Notes: generated by a model from the letters alone, not told the origin. A stretch of DNA of 40,109 nt from Prevotella sp. (GCA_017449025.1 JAFSKJ010000071.1:1-40109), one strand, 5' to 3'; shown: positions 26,095 through 34,227, counted from the stretch's first letter. Numbers and translations: made by a program.

Positions 26095-26337
26095 ATGAGT
26101 ACAGCAACACTGACAAGCCTTCTCGACTATCTCTATGGCACACTCTCACCGAACAATATGCGCTGGGTGGGCGAGCACCTCATAGAGTACGCCAAGAAGG
26201 AAGAGGACGAGCAGTTACGTCCCTACACCATGCAGGAGATTGACGATATGCTCGACGAAGCAGAAGCCGCATTCGAGGCCGGCGAATACCTGACTAACGA
26301 CGAGGTATTCCACCACAAGGAAAAAGTAGCCGTATGA
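26095..26337 (+). CDS. Putative antitoxin of a RelE/ParE-type module
   Basis: 80 residues, mostly acidic and helical: TSLLDYLYGTLSPNNMRWVG, EHLIEYAKKEEDEQL, then YTMQEIDDMLDEAEAAFEAGE. Its stop overlaps the ATG of the following toxin gene (ATGA at 26334), a typical antitoxin-toxin arrangement. Small acidic partners bind and neutralise RelE/ParE toxins and usually repress their own promoter. It appears intact although its toxin is broken. The frame is open upstream into the AraC remnant, but the TATCTTTG box favours the ATG at 26095. Confidence 0.7.
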   Translation: MSTATLTSLLDYLYGTLSPNNMRWVGEHLIEYAKKEEDEQLRPYTMQEIDDMLDEAEAAFEAGEYLTNDEVFHHKEKVAV

Positions 26338-26645
26338 AGATACATTGGCATAAGCGAGCCTCTGCCCAGCTGCATCAGGTGGAAGAATATGTCCTGCGAG
26401 ATTTCGGCGAGCGTATCCGACAGGAATTCATGGACGAGGTGGAGCAGGCGACACTTTCACTTGCCGACATGCCTACGATGGGCAAGATAGACCCCCTTTT
26501 CGTTCATCGTAAATAAACCTACCGCAGCATTATCGTGCGCCGGCTCAATAAGGTGGTATATTATGTTAAGGACGACACCCTTCACATCGCCGCCTTCTGG
26601 GATACCAGGCGCGAGCCAAAGGCTCAAGCCAGACAGACGAAGTAG
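26334..26645 (+). pseudogene. RelE/ParE-family toxin interrupted by one in-frame stop
   Basis: The first 60 codons encode a ParE/RelE-like start (WHKRASAQLHQVEEYVLRDF, then LSLADMPTMGKIDPL) and stop at TAA 26514-26516. In the same frame the sequence continues directly with TYRSIIVRRLNKVVYYVKDD and TLHIAAFWDTRREPK to TAG 26643-26645, which is the missing C-terminal half of the family (conserved YRS, YYV, FWDTRR). A full-length product would be about 103 residues. One base change (for example AAA to TAA) explains the break. The catalytic and ribosome- or gyrase-facing C-terminal residues would be lost, so the toxin is probably inactive unless the stop is read through. Confidence 0.85.
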
Positions 26646-26712
26646 AGGGAATACGCGCCCATCCCCCGCCGACTTTTCGACACGTACCATTTTCCTTTCG
26701 CATTTGTATCAT

Positions 26713-26934
26713 TGAGTCCACTTTAAAAAGTCAGAACCATGATTAAGACGGCAAAAAACGGAGCGCAGCCACTCCCCTCCCATCAAGGGGAGGGACAGGG
26801 GTGGGGTCTGTAACATCCTGACAGCGAAGAAGATACTGACCCCACCCCCAATTCCTCCCCTACAAGGGAGGGGAGCGGCTGCGCGTAGTTTTTTAGTTGT
26901 TGCTTCCATTTGTTGACTTTTTAAAGTGGACTCA
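26713..26934. mobile_element. MITE-like element with perfect 21-bp terminal inverted repeats
   Basis: The ends 26713-26733 (TGAGTCCACTTTAAAAAG...) and 26914-26934 (...TTTTTAAAGTGGACTCA) are perfect complements over 21 bases. Inside, inverted similarity continues: AAAAAACggagCGCAGCC against GGCTGCGCgtagTTTTTT, then two C/G-run hairpins (CTCCCCTCCC...GGGGAGGG and CCTCCCCTAC...GGGAGGGGAG) and GGGGTGGGGTC/GACCCCACCCC. The total is 222 bases with no transposase. No clear target duplication was recognised. It stands 39 bases from the dnaA stop, beside the broken toxin. Confidence 0.8.
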
Positions 26935-26973
26935 GTAATTGAAGTTTCCCACCTAAAAGGCCGAAGGTCTGAG

Positions 26974-28383
26974 CTACTTCTTCAGCTTGAAGGAATTCTC
27001 GATGGATGCAAGCTCTGCCGAGAAGGCCTTGTCTACCTTTAGTCGCTGCTCAATGGTGGAACAGCTGTGGAGCACTGTGGAGTGGTCGCGGTTGCCAATG
27101 AGCTGGCCTATGCGTGAAGCAGGCATCTTGGTGTACTTCTGTGCCAGGTACATCGACACCTGGCGCACCATGACATAGTCGCGCTTGCGGCTCTTGCTGA
27201 ACACATGCTGCTGTTCCACATTGAAGTGCCTGCATACGGTGTCGAGTATGTCGTCGATGGTAAGCGCGTGGTTGTTCACTTTAATGGCGCGCTTGATTAC
27301 CCGCTCCGCCAATCGCATGTCGACATGTGAATTATAGACGATGGAATTCACCAGCAACTGGTTGATGACACCCTCCAAGTCGCGCACGCTTCCATTAGCG
27401 GTCTCTGCAATAAACTGTATGACGTCGGCAGGAATGTTCAGGCCGTCGCGACGGCACTTGGCATTGAGAATGTCAATGCACAGCTGTACGTTGGGTTTTT
27501 CCAGCTCTGCCACGAGTCCGCACGAGAAGCGTGTGAGCAGGCGGTCCTTGACACCCTGCAGGTCAACGGGTGGGCGGTCGGAAGCAAGGATTATCTGCTT
27601 GCGCAGGCGGAAAAGATGGTCGAAGATGTGGAAGAACGTGTCGAGGGTTCTCGGCGACGAAGCCCACTCCTGTATGTCGTCGACTATCAGCACGTCGATG
27701 GTCTGATAGAAGCAGATGAAGTCGTTGACGGTGTTCTTGCGCACGGCATCGGTATACTGTACCTGGAACAGACGTGCAGACACATAGAGCACCCGTTTCT
27801 GCGGATAGCGCTCCTTGCAGTGTATGCCTATGGCGTTGATGAGGTGGGTTTTCCCGCATCCCGAAGGCCCGAAAACGAAGAAGGGGTTGAACATCGACTT
27901 TCCCGGATGGTCGGCAATGGAGAGTCCCACTGTCCGCGGCAGCTTGTTGGAATCTCCTTCAATGAAGTTCTCAAAGGTTTTCTTCAGGTCGAGCTGCGGG
28001 TCAAGCTCCTGCAGCGTGGCGGTGTCGAGCACCGATGGCGACTTGTTGACAAAGCTGCTGTAAGGCACCGGCGAAATGTCGGCTGTCTTGTCGTCGACAA
28101 CGGTAGTGGTTACGTTCTGGTCACGCACCTCCAATATACGGTAGTTGAGCACCACGTCGGCTCCGAAGCACCTTACCAGGACTGCTCTCATAAGTGAGGA
28201 GAAGTACTGCTCTAGATACTCGTGGAAGTAATGGCTGGGAATCTGGATCAACAGCGTCCTGCTGGCTTCTGAGTAAGACTCGAAGACAATAGGCTCGAAC
28301 CAGGTGGTGTATTGCTGCTCTGTTACGTTTGCCTTGATAAGTTTTAGGCAGTTGTCCCAAAGCGCCTTGTGACTGTTGATCAT
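26974..28383 (-). CDS. dnaA: Chromosomal replication initiator DnaA
   Basis: 469 residues. Domain I occupies about 1-85 (WDNCLKLIKANVTEQQYTTWF). The AAA+ domain has Walker A GPSGCGKT (172-179), Walker B VLIVDD (231-236) and the sensor motif LASDRPP. DNA-binding domain IV contains RQVSMYLAQKYTKMPASRIG and the signature GNRDHSTVLHSC. DnaA binds origin DNA and melts it with ATP. The Walker A loop differs from the usual GGVGLGKT and the signature has GNRDHS for GGRDHT; both may be normal in this lineage. The gene is alone on its promoter (28463-28494). No TTATCCACA boxes were found beside it. Confidence 0.96.
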   Translation of the reverse strand: MINSHKALWDNCLKLIKANVTEQQYTTWFEPIVFESYSEASRTLLIQIPSHYFHEYLEQYFSSLMRAVLVRCFGADVVLNYRILEVRDQNVTTTVVDDKTADISPVPYSSFVNKSPSVLDTATLQELDPQLDLKKTFENFIEGDSNKLPRTVGLSIADHPGKSMFNPFFVFGPSGCGKTHLINAIGIHCKERYPQKRVLYVSARLFQVQYTDAVRKNTVNDFICFYQTIDVLIVDDIQEWASSPRTLDTFFHIFDHLFRLRKQIILASDRPPVDLQGVKDRLLTRFSCGLVAELEKPNVQLCIDILNAKCRRDGLNIPADVIQFIAETANGSVRDLEGVINQLLVNSIVYNSHVDMRLAERVIKRAIKVNNHALTIDDILDTVCRHFNVEQQHVFSKSRKRDYVMVRQVSMYLAQKYTKMPASRIGQLIGNRDHSTVLHSCSTIEQRLKVDKAFSAELASIENSFKLKK

Positions 28384-28462
28384 TGGGCGTTTACTTATTT
28401 ATAATTATGTGTCGTTACTTTTTTCGGAATGCTTGCTTAGGTGTGCATCTCATTTCCGAGTG

Positions 28463-28494
28463 CAAAGGTAGTACATCTTTTTGAATTAAACAAA
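28463..28494 (-). promoter_or_regulatory. Promoter of dnaA
   Basis: On the minus strand TTTG (28494-28491) and TACCTTTG (28470-28463) are separated by exactly 20 bases, a perfect Bacteroidetes-type promoter. The leader to the dnaA ATG is about 70 bases. Confidence 0.8.
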
Positions 28495-28759
28495 TCTCCA
28501 AAAAGGAACACTGAGCGGGTTTCACACGTAAGTGGCTATATTAAGTGAGGTTACAGCGTTTCACATTTCCGCTCCAGCAAAGGTGGACTTGCACAATTGC
28601 AAGTATCTGAACAACAGTGGCTTTTACGGCTTTTCCCCTGTGACACAAAACACGCCGCCAATACTTTTGCAAAAGTTCAGAAGTGTGGCACTCTTAGGCT
28701 GTTACGCTTTCCTCTCGAAGAGTGCCGCGAACTTCTTTCCTATTTAGACGAATTTAAAA
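28495..28759. other. Gene-free stretch upstream of dnaA with short palindromes
   Basis: This contains CTTGCAcaatTGCAAG (28588-28603), the 14-bp palindrome ACTTTTGCAAAAGT (28663-28676), and a hairpin GGCACTCTT...AAGAGTGCC (28687-28726) after the MCE gene end. Short open frames here lack gene character. A search by eye for DnaA boxes (TTATCCACA and near variants) found none, so it is not called as an origin. Confidence 0.5.
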
Positions 28760-29662
28760 TTACTTATCTTTTTTGCCAAACACGGAGAAATGCACGTAGC
28801 GCTTAGGATGCTGTTTGAGGTCTATCATAAGCGAGTCGGCATGAGCCACCGTGGCATTGAGATTATTGTAGAGGCTCTGGTCGCGCATTAGCAGTCCCAA
28901 GGTTCCGTTGTTGCTGTTGAGGCGTGAAGTCATTTCTTCCACATTGCTGAGCGTGGCGTCGACCTTTGCCAATGTTCCGGCCACGTCGAGCTGGCTGAGG
29001 TTGCGCGTCAGCGTCTCGGTGTTGTTAAGCACTCCGTCGGCCTTGCCTAACATCGAGGGCACCTGGCTGTTGAGTGTGGCTGACAAGCGATGAAGCTCAT
29101 TGGTGGTGGTGGTGAGGTTGGCCGTGATGCCCTCTATGTTCGTCAGCGAGTTGCGCAAGGCAGGGTCTGCCAGCAGAGCATTTACGCTGGCAAGTATGGA
29201 GTCGAGCTTGGGCAGCATCTGCTCCACTGTGGGCAGCATTGCCGACACCTTTCCCATGGCCCCTTCATGGGTGCCTCCGGAAATGGTGTCGCCGGGAGAC
29301 AGGAACGATGTCATGTCATCGGCGAGTATCAGCTCCACCTTGACGTTGCCCAACAAGTCGCTTGCTATCTCCGCGACAGTACCCTTTGGAAGGCGAAGCT
29401 TCGGGTCGATGCCCACATTTGCCATTATTTGCCCCTGCGTGTCGTAGTTGTAGTCAATGCTCTCCACTACTCCTACCTTGAAGCCGTTGGCATAGACGGG
29501 ACTTGACGCAGACATGCCGCTGACGTCGCTGAAGCAAACCACATAATTGTTGTTGTTGGAGAACATGCTAACACCCTTCAGGAACTTCATTCCGAAGAAA
29601 AGCACCACAAGCCCAACAATGGCAACCAGTGCAATCTGTACCTCTTTAGTAAAGAATTTCAT
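28760..29662 (-). CDS. MCE/MlaD-family lipid transport substrate-binding protein
   Basis: 300 residues from the ATG at 29662; the longer frame to 29755 would overlap the amidase gene and lacks a membrane-start character. One N-terminal transmembrane segment (IALVAIVGLVVLFFGM) anchors it in the inner membrane. The MCE domain (about 38-115) shows YVVCFSDVSGMSASSPVYANGFKVGVVESI. The remainder is a long helical region (about 140-280, heptad-like VNALLADPAL, LSATLNSQV, LSNVEEMTSRL) that would form a periplasmic barrel or tube. MlaD-type proteins work with an ABC transporter to move phospholipids between membranes; no permease or ATPase is adjacent. It lies 10 bases after the amidase gene and shares its promoter. 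Confidence 0.88.
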   Translation of the reverse strand: MKFFTKEVQIALVAIVGLVVLFFGMKFLKGVSMFSNNNNYVVCFSDVSGMSASSPVYANGFKVGVVESIDYNYDTQGQIMANVGIDPKLRLPKGTVAEIASDLLGNVKVELILADDMTSFLSPGDTISGGTHEGAMGKVSAMLPTVEQMLPKLDSILASVNALLADPALRNSLTNIEGITANLTTTTNELHRLSATLNSQVPSMLGKADGVLNNTETLTRNLSQLDVAGTLAKVDATLSNVEEMTSRLNSNNGTLGLLMRDQSLYNNLNATVAHADSLMIDLKQHPKRYVHFSVFGKKDK

Positions 29663-29672
29663 ATTCGTGCTG

Positions 29673-30965
29673 TTATTTTCTTCCTTTGTTTCTGTTATAC
29701 TCTTTTCTCGCGGCATTGATGTCCATTTTCTCTGTTCCGCGGAATGCCACGACAAACGCCTGCGGGAACTTGCCGGAAAGTGAGCGGCGGAGCCTGTTCA
29801 TCTCGTCATAGTCGGTGGACTCTCCTACGGTGTACTTTATCATGCCGCCTTCCTGGTAGCTGCTGACGCCCGTTACTCCCTTGAACTGCGAGCTGTTGGC
29901 CTTCTGCTTCGTTGAGCTGGCAAGTATCTGCACTTTGAACACAGGAGCATCCTTTGGAGAGTCCTTGACGACATTCTCTGTAGCCTGCGGCTCTGTCACC
30001 TTCTTTGGCTCATTCTCCCTTTGCTGTTCTGGCTCCTTCTTGTTGTCTTCCGTTTTCCTGCTGTCGGCATCTTTCTTGTCGTCCATGGCGGAAGCGGTCT
30101 GTCCTACGGTGTCGGCTGCTTCGGGCTTAGTTGTTGGCGGCACAATGGTTGGCACCACTACCGGCTTGGCCTCATCAGCGCCTTTGTATGGCACTTTTGA
30201 CTGGGGGTTTCCTTTTTTTTTATACTCTACAAATGCCTGGTAGATGCCACGCCCCATGGCATCAACGCCTGCCGCGGAGTTCAGGTATCGCTCCTCGTCG
30301 GGGGTGGTGATGAAGCCAAGCTCTATCAGGCAGCTGGGCATGGATGTCTCGCGCAATACCAGGAACCCCGCCTGCTTCACGCCCTTGTTCTGGCGCCCTG
30401 CCGTAGAGCACACCTTCTGCTGCACCAGCTTGGCCATCTCCACGCTTTGCGACATGTGCTGGTCTTGCATAAGCTCGAAGATGATGTAGCTCTCGCTCGA
30501 TTTCGGGTCGAATCCCTTATAGCGCTGCTTGTAGTCGTTTTCTATCTCTATGACGGAGTTCTCACGCATGGCCACGTCAAGGTTGTCGCTGGCGCGGTGC
30601 ATACCCAAGGTATAGGTTTCCAGTCCTCTCGATATGCGCCCCTTCTCCAAAGCATTGGTGTGTATGGACACAAACAAGTCGGCCTTGTTCCTGTTGGCTA
30701 TGGTCGCCCGGCCCTCCAAGGTTACGAAGACGTCGGTCTTGCGGGTATAAATCACCTTCACGTCGGGGCAGTTCTGCTCAACATAGCGGCCGAAGGCCAG
30801 GGCCACATTCAGGTTGATGGTCTTCTCCTTTGAAAAAGCTCCTGTTGCGCCTGCATCCTTACCACCGTGTCCGGCATCAATGACGAGCACGAAGTTCTTG
30901 CCTGCTGCGCCGACTGTCAGGGTCAGTGATAAGACAAATACGATGGATAATATCTTTCTGTACAT
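29673..30965 (-). CDS. N-acetylmuramoyl-L-alanine amidase with SPOR domain
   Basis: 430 residues. The signal peptide is about 1-20. The Amidase_3 domain (about 24-250) has the zinc ligands His33 (VIDAGHGG), Glu47 and His102 (VSIHTNAL), and the catalytic-Glu region CLIELGF. A Pro/Glu/Lys-rich linker (about 265-345) follows. A C-terminal SPOR-like domain (about 345-420, FKVQILASSTKQ ... YTVGESTDYDEMNRLRRSL) would bind denuded septal glycan. The enzyme cuts the amide between MurNAc and the peptide stem, for cell separation. The codons for KKK at about residue 252 form a run of nine A (30212-30220 on the plus strand as T), a slippage-prone tract. It leads the operon with the MCE gene. Confidence 0.94.
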   Translation of the reverse strand: MYRKILSIVFVLSLTLTVGAAGKNFVLVIDAGHGGKDAGATGAFSKEKTINLNVALAFGRYVEQNCPDVKVIYTRKTDVFVTLEGRATIANRNKADLFVSIHTNALEKGRISRGLETYTLGMHRASDNLDVAMRENSVIEIENDYKQRYKGFDPKSSESYIIFELMQDQHMSQSVEMAKLVQQKVCSTAGRQNKGVKQAGFLVLRETSMPSCLIELGFITTPDEERYLNSAAGVDAMGRGIYQAFVEYKKKGNPQSKVPYKGADEAKPVVVPTIVPPTTKPEAADTVGQTASAMDDKKDADSRKTEDNKKEPEQQRENEPKKVTEPQATENVVKDSPKDAPVFKVQILASSTKQKANSSQFKGVTGVSSYQEGGMIKYTVGESTDYDEMNRLRRSLSGKFPQAFVVAFRGTEKMDINAARKEYNRNKGRK

Positions 30966-30986
30966 CTTTGTTGCTGATTAAAGGTG

Positions 30987-31017
30987 CAAAATTACTCTTT
31001 TCCTGAGAAAGCCACAA
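30987..31017 (-). promoter_or_regulatory. Promoter of the amidase-MCE operon
   Basis: On the minus strand TTG (31017-31015) and TAATTTTG (30994-30987) lie 20 bases apart, fitting the -33/-7 pattern. The -33 box nearly touches the end of folB. Confidence 0.7.
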
Positions 31018-31020
31018 CAT

Positions 31021-31404
31021 TCAGTGCTGAGTTTTATCATTTATTAAGTGAATTTCCACGCTTGCGCCCCAGCAGTCGGCGCCCATGGGCGGGTTGCTCT
31101 TCGTCAGCGTCATGTCTATGGATGCCGCCTGTGGCACTGCCTGCTCTATGGCTGAGGCTATGCGTCCGGCCACATGCTCAATCAGTGCCGAGGGAACGGC
31201 CATCTCCGTCTTCACCAGCTCGTAGAGCGTGGCGTAGTCCAGTGTGTCATGTATGCTGTCGCTGCTCATGGCCTTTTCCACATTGAAGCCAACGCGCAGC
31301 GTCACGGTATACCATCCCCCCACCCTGCGCTCTTGCGGCAGCACCCCGTGGTAGGCATAGAAACGCATGTCGTTCAAGCAGATGTAAGATGACTGCACCT
31401 TCAT
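31021..31404 (-). CDS. folB: Dihydroneopterin aldolase
   Basis: 127 residues from the ATG at 31404; a GTG two codons upstream (31410) is also possible. It converts 7,8-dihydroneopterin to 6-hydroxymethyl-dihydropterin and glycolaldehyde in folate synthesis. Seen are the N-terminal strand and active-site motif FYAYHGVLPQER (Glu25), the DYATLYELV segment (equivalent to the conserved Tyr region) and TLTKSNPP with the catalytic Lys. Length fits the family. It lies just downstream of the nrdJ gene (27 bases) and may be cotranscribed with it. No other folate gene is adjacent. Confidence 0.92.
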   Translation of the reverse strand: MKVQSSYICLNDMRFYAYHGVLPQERRVGGWYTVTLRVGFNVEKAMSSDSIHDTLDYATLYELVKTEMAVPSALIEHVAGRIASAIEQAVPQAASIDMTLTKSNPPMGADCWGASVEIHLINDKTQH

Positions 31405-31431
31405 TGCCACATTATTATATATATATAGACG

Positions 31432-34020
31432 TTATCCGCATCGGCTGGCGCCGCAGTTCTTGCAGATGAGGCATCCCTCCTGATAGACAAGTGACTCGCT
31501 GCCGCAGACGGGGCACTTCTGCCCCTTGGCCTCGGTGCCGTCGGTAACATACTTCTTCAGTGCGCGCTCCACGCCGTTCTTCCACGTGTTGATGCTCTCC
31601 GACTGCAGTTGCAGCGATGACACGAGCTTTATTACGTGGTCAATGGGCATGCGGTAGCGTAGCACTCCGGAGATGAGCTTGGCATAGTTCCAGTATTCGG
31701 GGTTGAACTTTTCCGACAGGCCTTCGACCGTGGTCTTGTAGCCTCGCTTGTTCTCAAACTGAAAATCGTAGCGCTTGGTGCCGTCGGGATTCACGTTCTT
31801 TATTATCTTGCCCTTGGTGACGGTCTTTGGCAGCAGGATCCCCTCCTCGTCGTCCTGTAGGCCAGTGAATATCTCGTACGGGTAACCGTCGAGCAGTCCC
31901 ACCAGTGCCACCCATTTCTCCTTGTTGTTCTGGAATCGCACCACGTCGCACTCCAGCACCTGAGGCCTCACCTCGGTCACCTCCGGGCGCTTGCAGGGTG
32001 CCGGCTCCGGCTTTTTCTCCTCAATGTTGTTGTCCTTCACCTCATCCTCGTCCTTCTGCTTCTTCTTGTCTCCGCTCTTCTTCACGCTTATCATCACCCC
32101 GGCGCGGCTGCCGTCGCGGTAGATGGTACAGCCCTTGCACCCGCAGCGCCATGCCTCGACATAGAGCCTGTTCACGAGTTCCTCGTCAACATCGTTGGGA
32201 AGGTTCACGGTGACGCTTATCGAGTGGTCCACCCACTTCTGTATGGCTCCCTGCATGCGCACCTTCATAAGCCAGTCCACATCGTTGGCCGTGGCTTTGT
32301 TGTATGGCGACATGGCCACAAGGTTATCTATCTCCTCCTGCGAATAGCGCTTTGTCGAGTCTATGCCACTCACCTGCATCCACTTGAGGAACTTCGGGTG
32401 GTATACGATGTACTCCTCGAAGGAGTCTCCCACCTCGTCAACGAAGTCAACGTGGACATTGGTGTCGCCGGGGTTCACCTTGCGACGGCGCTTGTAAACG
32501 GGCATGAACACGGGTTCTATGCCACTGGTGGTTTGAGTCATGAGCGACGTGGTGCCCGTAGGGGCAATGGTAAGGCAGGCAATGTTCCGCCGGCCGTACT
32601 TCACCATATCGTCGTAAAGCTTGCCGTCGGCATCCTTCAGCCTGAGTATGAAGGGGTTGTCCTGCTCACGGGCAGCATCGTAGATGGCAAAGGCACCACG
32701 CTCACGGGCCATCTGCACGCTCGAGCCGTAGGCTGCCAGTGCCAAGGTGCGGTGGACGCTCACCGAGAAGTCGGTGGCCTCCTGTGTGCCGTAGCACAGT
32801 CCCATGGCAGCTATCATGTCGCCCTCGGCGGTGATGCCCACGCCGGTGCGGCGCCCCTTGGAACTCTTGTCCTTAATTTTCTCCCACAAGTGCAGTTCGG
32901 CGCCTTTCACCTCTATCGACTGTGGGTCGCTCTCTATCTTCTCCATGATGGCATCTATTTTCTCCAACTCCAGGTCAACGATGTCGTCCATCAGCCGCTG
33001 GGCCTTGGCCACGTGTTCGCGGAATAGGTCGTAATCGAAGTAGGCATCCTTGGTGAAGGGGTTCACCACGTAGCTGTACAGATTGATGCTCAGCAAGCGG
33101 CAGGAGTCGTAGGGGCAGAGGGGTATCTCGCCGCACGGATTGGTGCTCACCGTACGGAAGCCTAAGTCGGCATAGCAGTCAGGAATGCTCTCGCGAAGTA
33201 TGGTGTCCCAGAACAGTACTCCCGGCTCGGCGCTCTTCCATGCGTTGTGTACAATCTTCTCCCACAGCTGCTTGGCCTGTATCTCCTTCTTCACGTCGGG
33301 GTTATCGCCCGTTATCGGGAACTGCTGCACGTAGGTATTGTCCTCAGTGGCGGCCTTCATAAACTCATCGTCTATTTTCACCGACACGTTAGCACCTGTC
33401 ACCTTGCCCTCGGTCATCTTGGCATCGATGAAAGCCTCCGAGTCAGGATGCTTGATGCTCACGCTGAGCATCAGCGCACCGCGCCGTCCGTCCTGTGCCA
33501 CCTCGCGCGTACTATTACTATATCGCTCCATGAATGGCACCAGTCCGGTAGACGTCAGGGCGGAGTTGTTCACCGGCGAGCCTTTGGGGCGTATGTGACT
33601 AAGGTCATGCCCCACCCCGCCGCGGCGCTTCATCAGCTGAACCTGCTCCTCGTCAATCCTCATCACGGCACCGTAGGAGTCGGCGTCGCCGTCGAGGCCT
33701 ATCACGAAGCAGTTCGACAACGAGGCAATCTGGTGGTTGTTGCCTATTCCCGTCATCGGACTGCCTGCCGGTACAATATATCTGAAATGGTCCAACAGGT
33801 CGAAGATCTCCTCGGCCGTCATCGGGTTTGAGTAGTTTTTCTCTATGCGCGCAATCTCGTTGGCTATGCGCCAGTGCATATCCTGTGGTGAGCACTCATA
33901 AATGTTTCCGAAACTGTCTTTCATCGCGTACTTGTTCACCCATACGCGGGCGGCCAGCTCATCGCCGCCAAAGTAGGTTAATGAAGCCTGATAGGCTTCC
34001 TCGTAAGTGTAAGTTTGCAT
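31432..34020 (-). CDS. nrdJ: Adenosylcobalamin-dependent (class II) ribonucleotide reductase
   Basis: 862 residues starting MQTYTYEEAY at 34020; the longer open frame to 34128 crosses the promoter and is rejected. The catalytic barrel includes LSNCFVIG, RGGVGHDLS, the finger-loop active site NPCGEIPLCPYDSC, and APTGTTSLMTQTTSGIEP. A charged Lys/Glu linker (KKSGDKKKQKDEDEVKD) precedes a C-terminal domain ending in a four-Cys zinc-ribbon-like unit (CPVCGSE ... CLICKNCGAS), which carries the redox Cys for re-reduction. It makes deoxynucleotides with B12 as the radical source and works with or without oxygen. No B12 riboswitch fits in the very short leader. A 13-bp inverted repeat overlaps its -33 region. 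Confidence 0.95.
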   Translation of the reverse strand: MQTYTYEEAYQASLTYFGGDELAARVWVNKYAMKDSFGNIYECSPQDMHWRIANEIARIEKNYSNPMTAEEIFDLLDHFRYIVPAGSPMTGIGNNHQIASLSNCFVIGLDGDADSYGAVMRIDEEQVQLMKRRGGVGHDLSHIRPKGSPVNNSALTSTGLVPFMERYSNSTREVAQDGRRGALMLSVSIKHPDSEAFIDAKMTEGKVTGANVSVKIDDEFMKAATEDNTYVQQFPITGDNPDVKKEIQAKQLWEKIVHNAWKSAEPGVLFWDTILRESIPDCYADLGFRTVSTNPCGEIPLCPYDSCRLLSINLYSYVVNPFTKDAYFDYDLFREHVAKAQRLMDDIVDLELEKIDAIMEKIESDPQSIEVKGAELHLWEKIKDKSSKGRRTGVGITAEGDMIAAMGLCYGTQEATDFSVSVHRTLALAAYGSSVQMARERGAFAIYDAAREQDNPFILRLKDADGKLYDDMVKYGRRNIACLTIAPTGTTSLMTQTTSGIEPVFMPVYKRRRKVNPGDTNVHVDFVDEVGDSFEEYIVYHPKFLKWMQVSGIDSTKRYSQEEIDNLVAMSPYNKATANDVDWLMKVRMQGAIQKWVDHSISVTVNLPNDVDEELVNRLYVEAWRCGCKGCTIYRDGSRAGVMISVKKSGDKKKQKDEDEVKDNNIEEKKPEPAPCKRPEVTEVRPQVLECDVVRFQNNKEKWVALVGLLDGYPYEIFTGLQDDEEGILLPKTVTKGKIIKNVNPDGTKRYDFQFENKRGYKTTVEGLSEKFNPEYWNYAKLISGVLRYRMPIDHVIKLVSSLQLQSESINTWKNGVERALKKYVTDGTEAKGQKCPVCGSESLVYQEGCLICKNCGASRCG

Positions 34021-34040
34021 GATTGGTAAATTTTTGCCTG

Positions 34041-34107
34041 CAAAGTTACACATAAGTTTTCTATTACGGAAAACTTTTCTCGTTTTTCTTTCGAAAAAGT
34101 TTTCCGT
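34041..34107 (-). promoter_or_regulatory. nrdJ promoter with overlapping inverted repeat
   Basis: The minus-strand -7 box TAACTTTG is at 34048-34041; the -33 is weak (TTTC at 34072-34069). A perfect 13-bp inverted repeat, ACGGAAAACTTTT (34066-34078) and AAAAGTTTTCCGT (34095-34107), covers the -33 region and sequence upstream of it. This position fits an operator. The sequence does not resemble the NrdR box as I know it. Confidence 0.6.
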
Positions 34108-34164
34108 TTCGGCAAACTCCACTCTCACGCCCCATGCTCAGAGGCAGTGAAGGGGAAGGTAACA

Positions 34165-34201
34165 ATTCGCCCCGATGCGTCGCGAGCGCATCGGGGCGAA
34201 T
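34165..34201. terminator. Perfect 15-bp hairpin between nrdJ and the MBG protein gene
   Basis: ATTCGCCCCGATGCG (34165-34179), loop TCGCGAG, CGCATCGGGGCGAAT (34187-34201). It lies just after the stop of the MBG-domain gene (minus strand) and before the nrdJ control region, so it probably ends or protects that transcript. There is no T-run. Confidence 0.65.
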
Positions 34202-34227
34202 GGGTTTTGCGGAACAGGGGAAGTCTG

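Noticed and set aside
28384-28759. Replication origin next to dnaA
   Set aside because: No DnaA-box cluster or AT-rich unwinding region was seen; only scattered short palindromes.
29663-29755. Longer start for the MCE/MlaD-like gene
   Set aside because: It would overlap the amidase gene by over 80 bases, and the membrane anchor begins right after the Met at 29662.
34021-34128. N-terminal extension of the nrdJ frame by 36 codons
   Set aside because: It crosses the TAACTTTG promoter box and an inverted repeat; the protein family starts at the internal Met at 34020.
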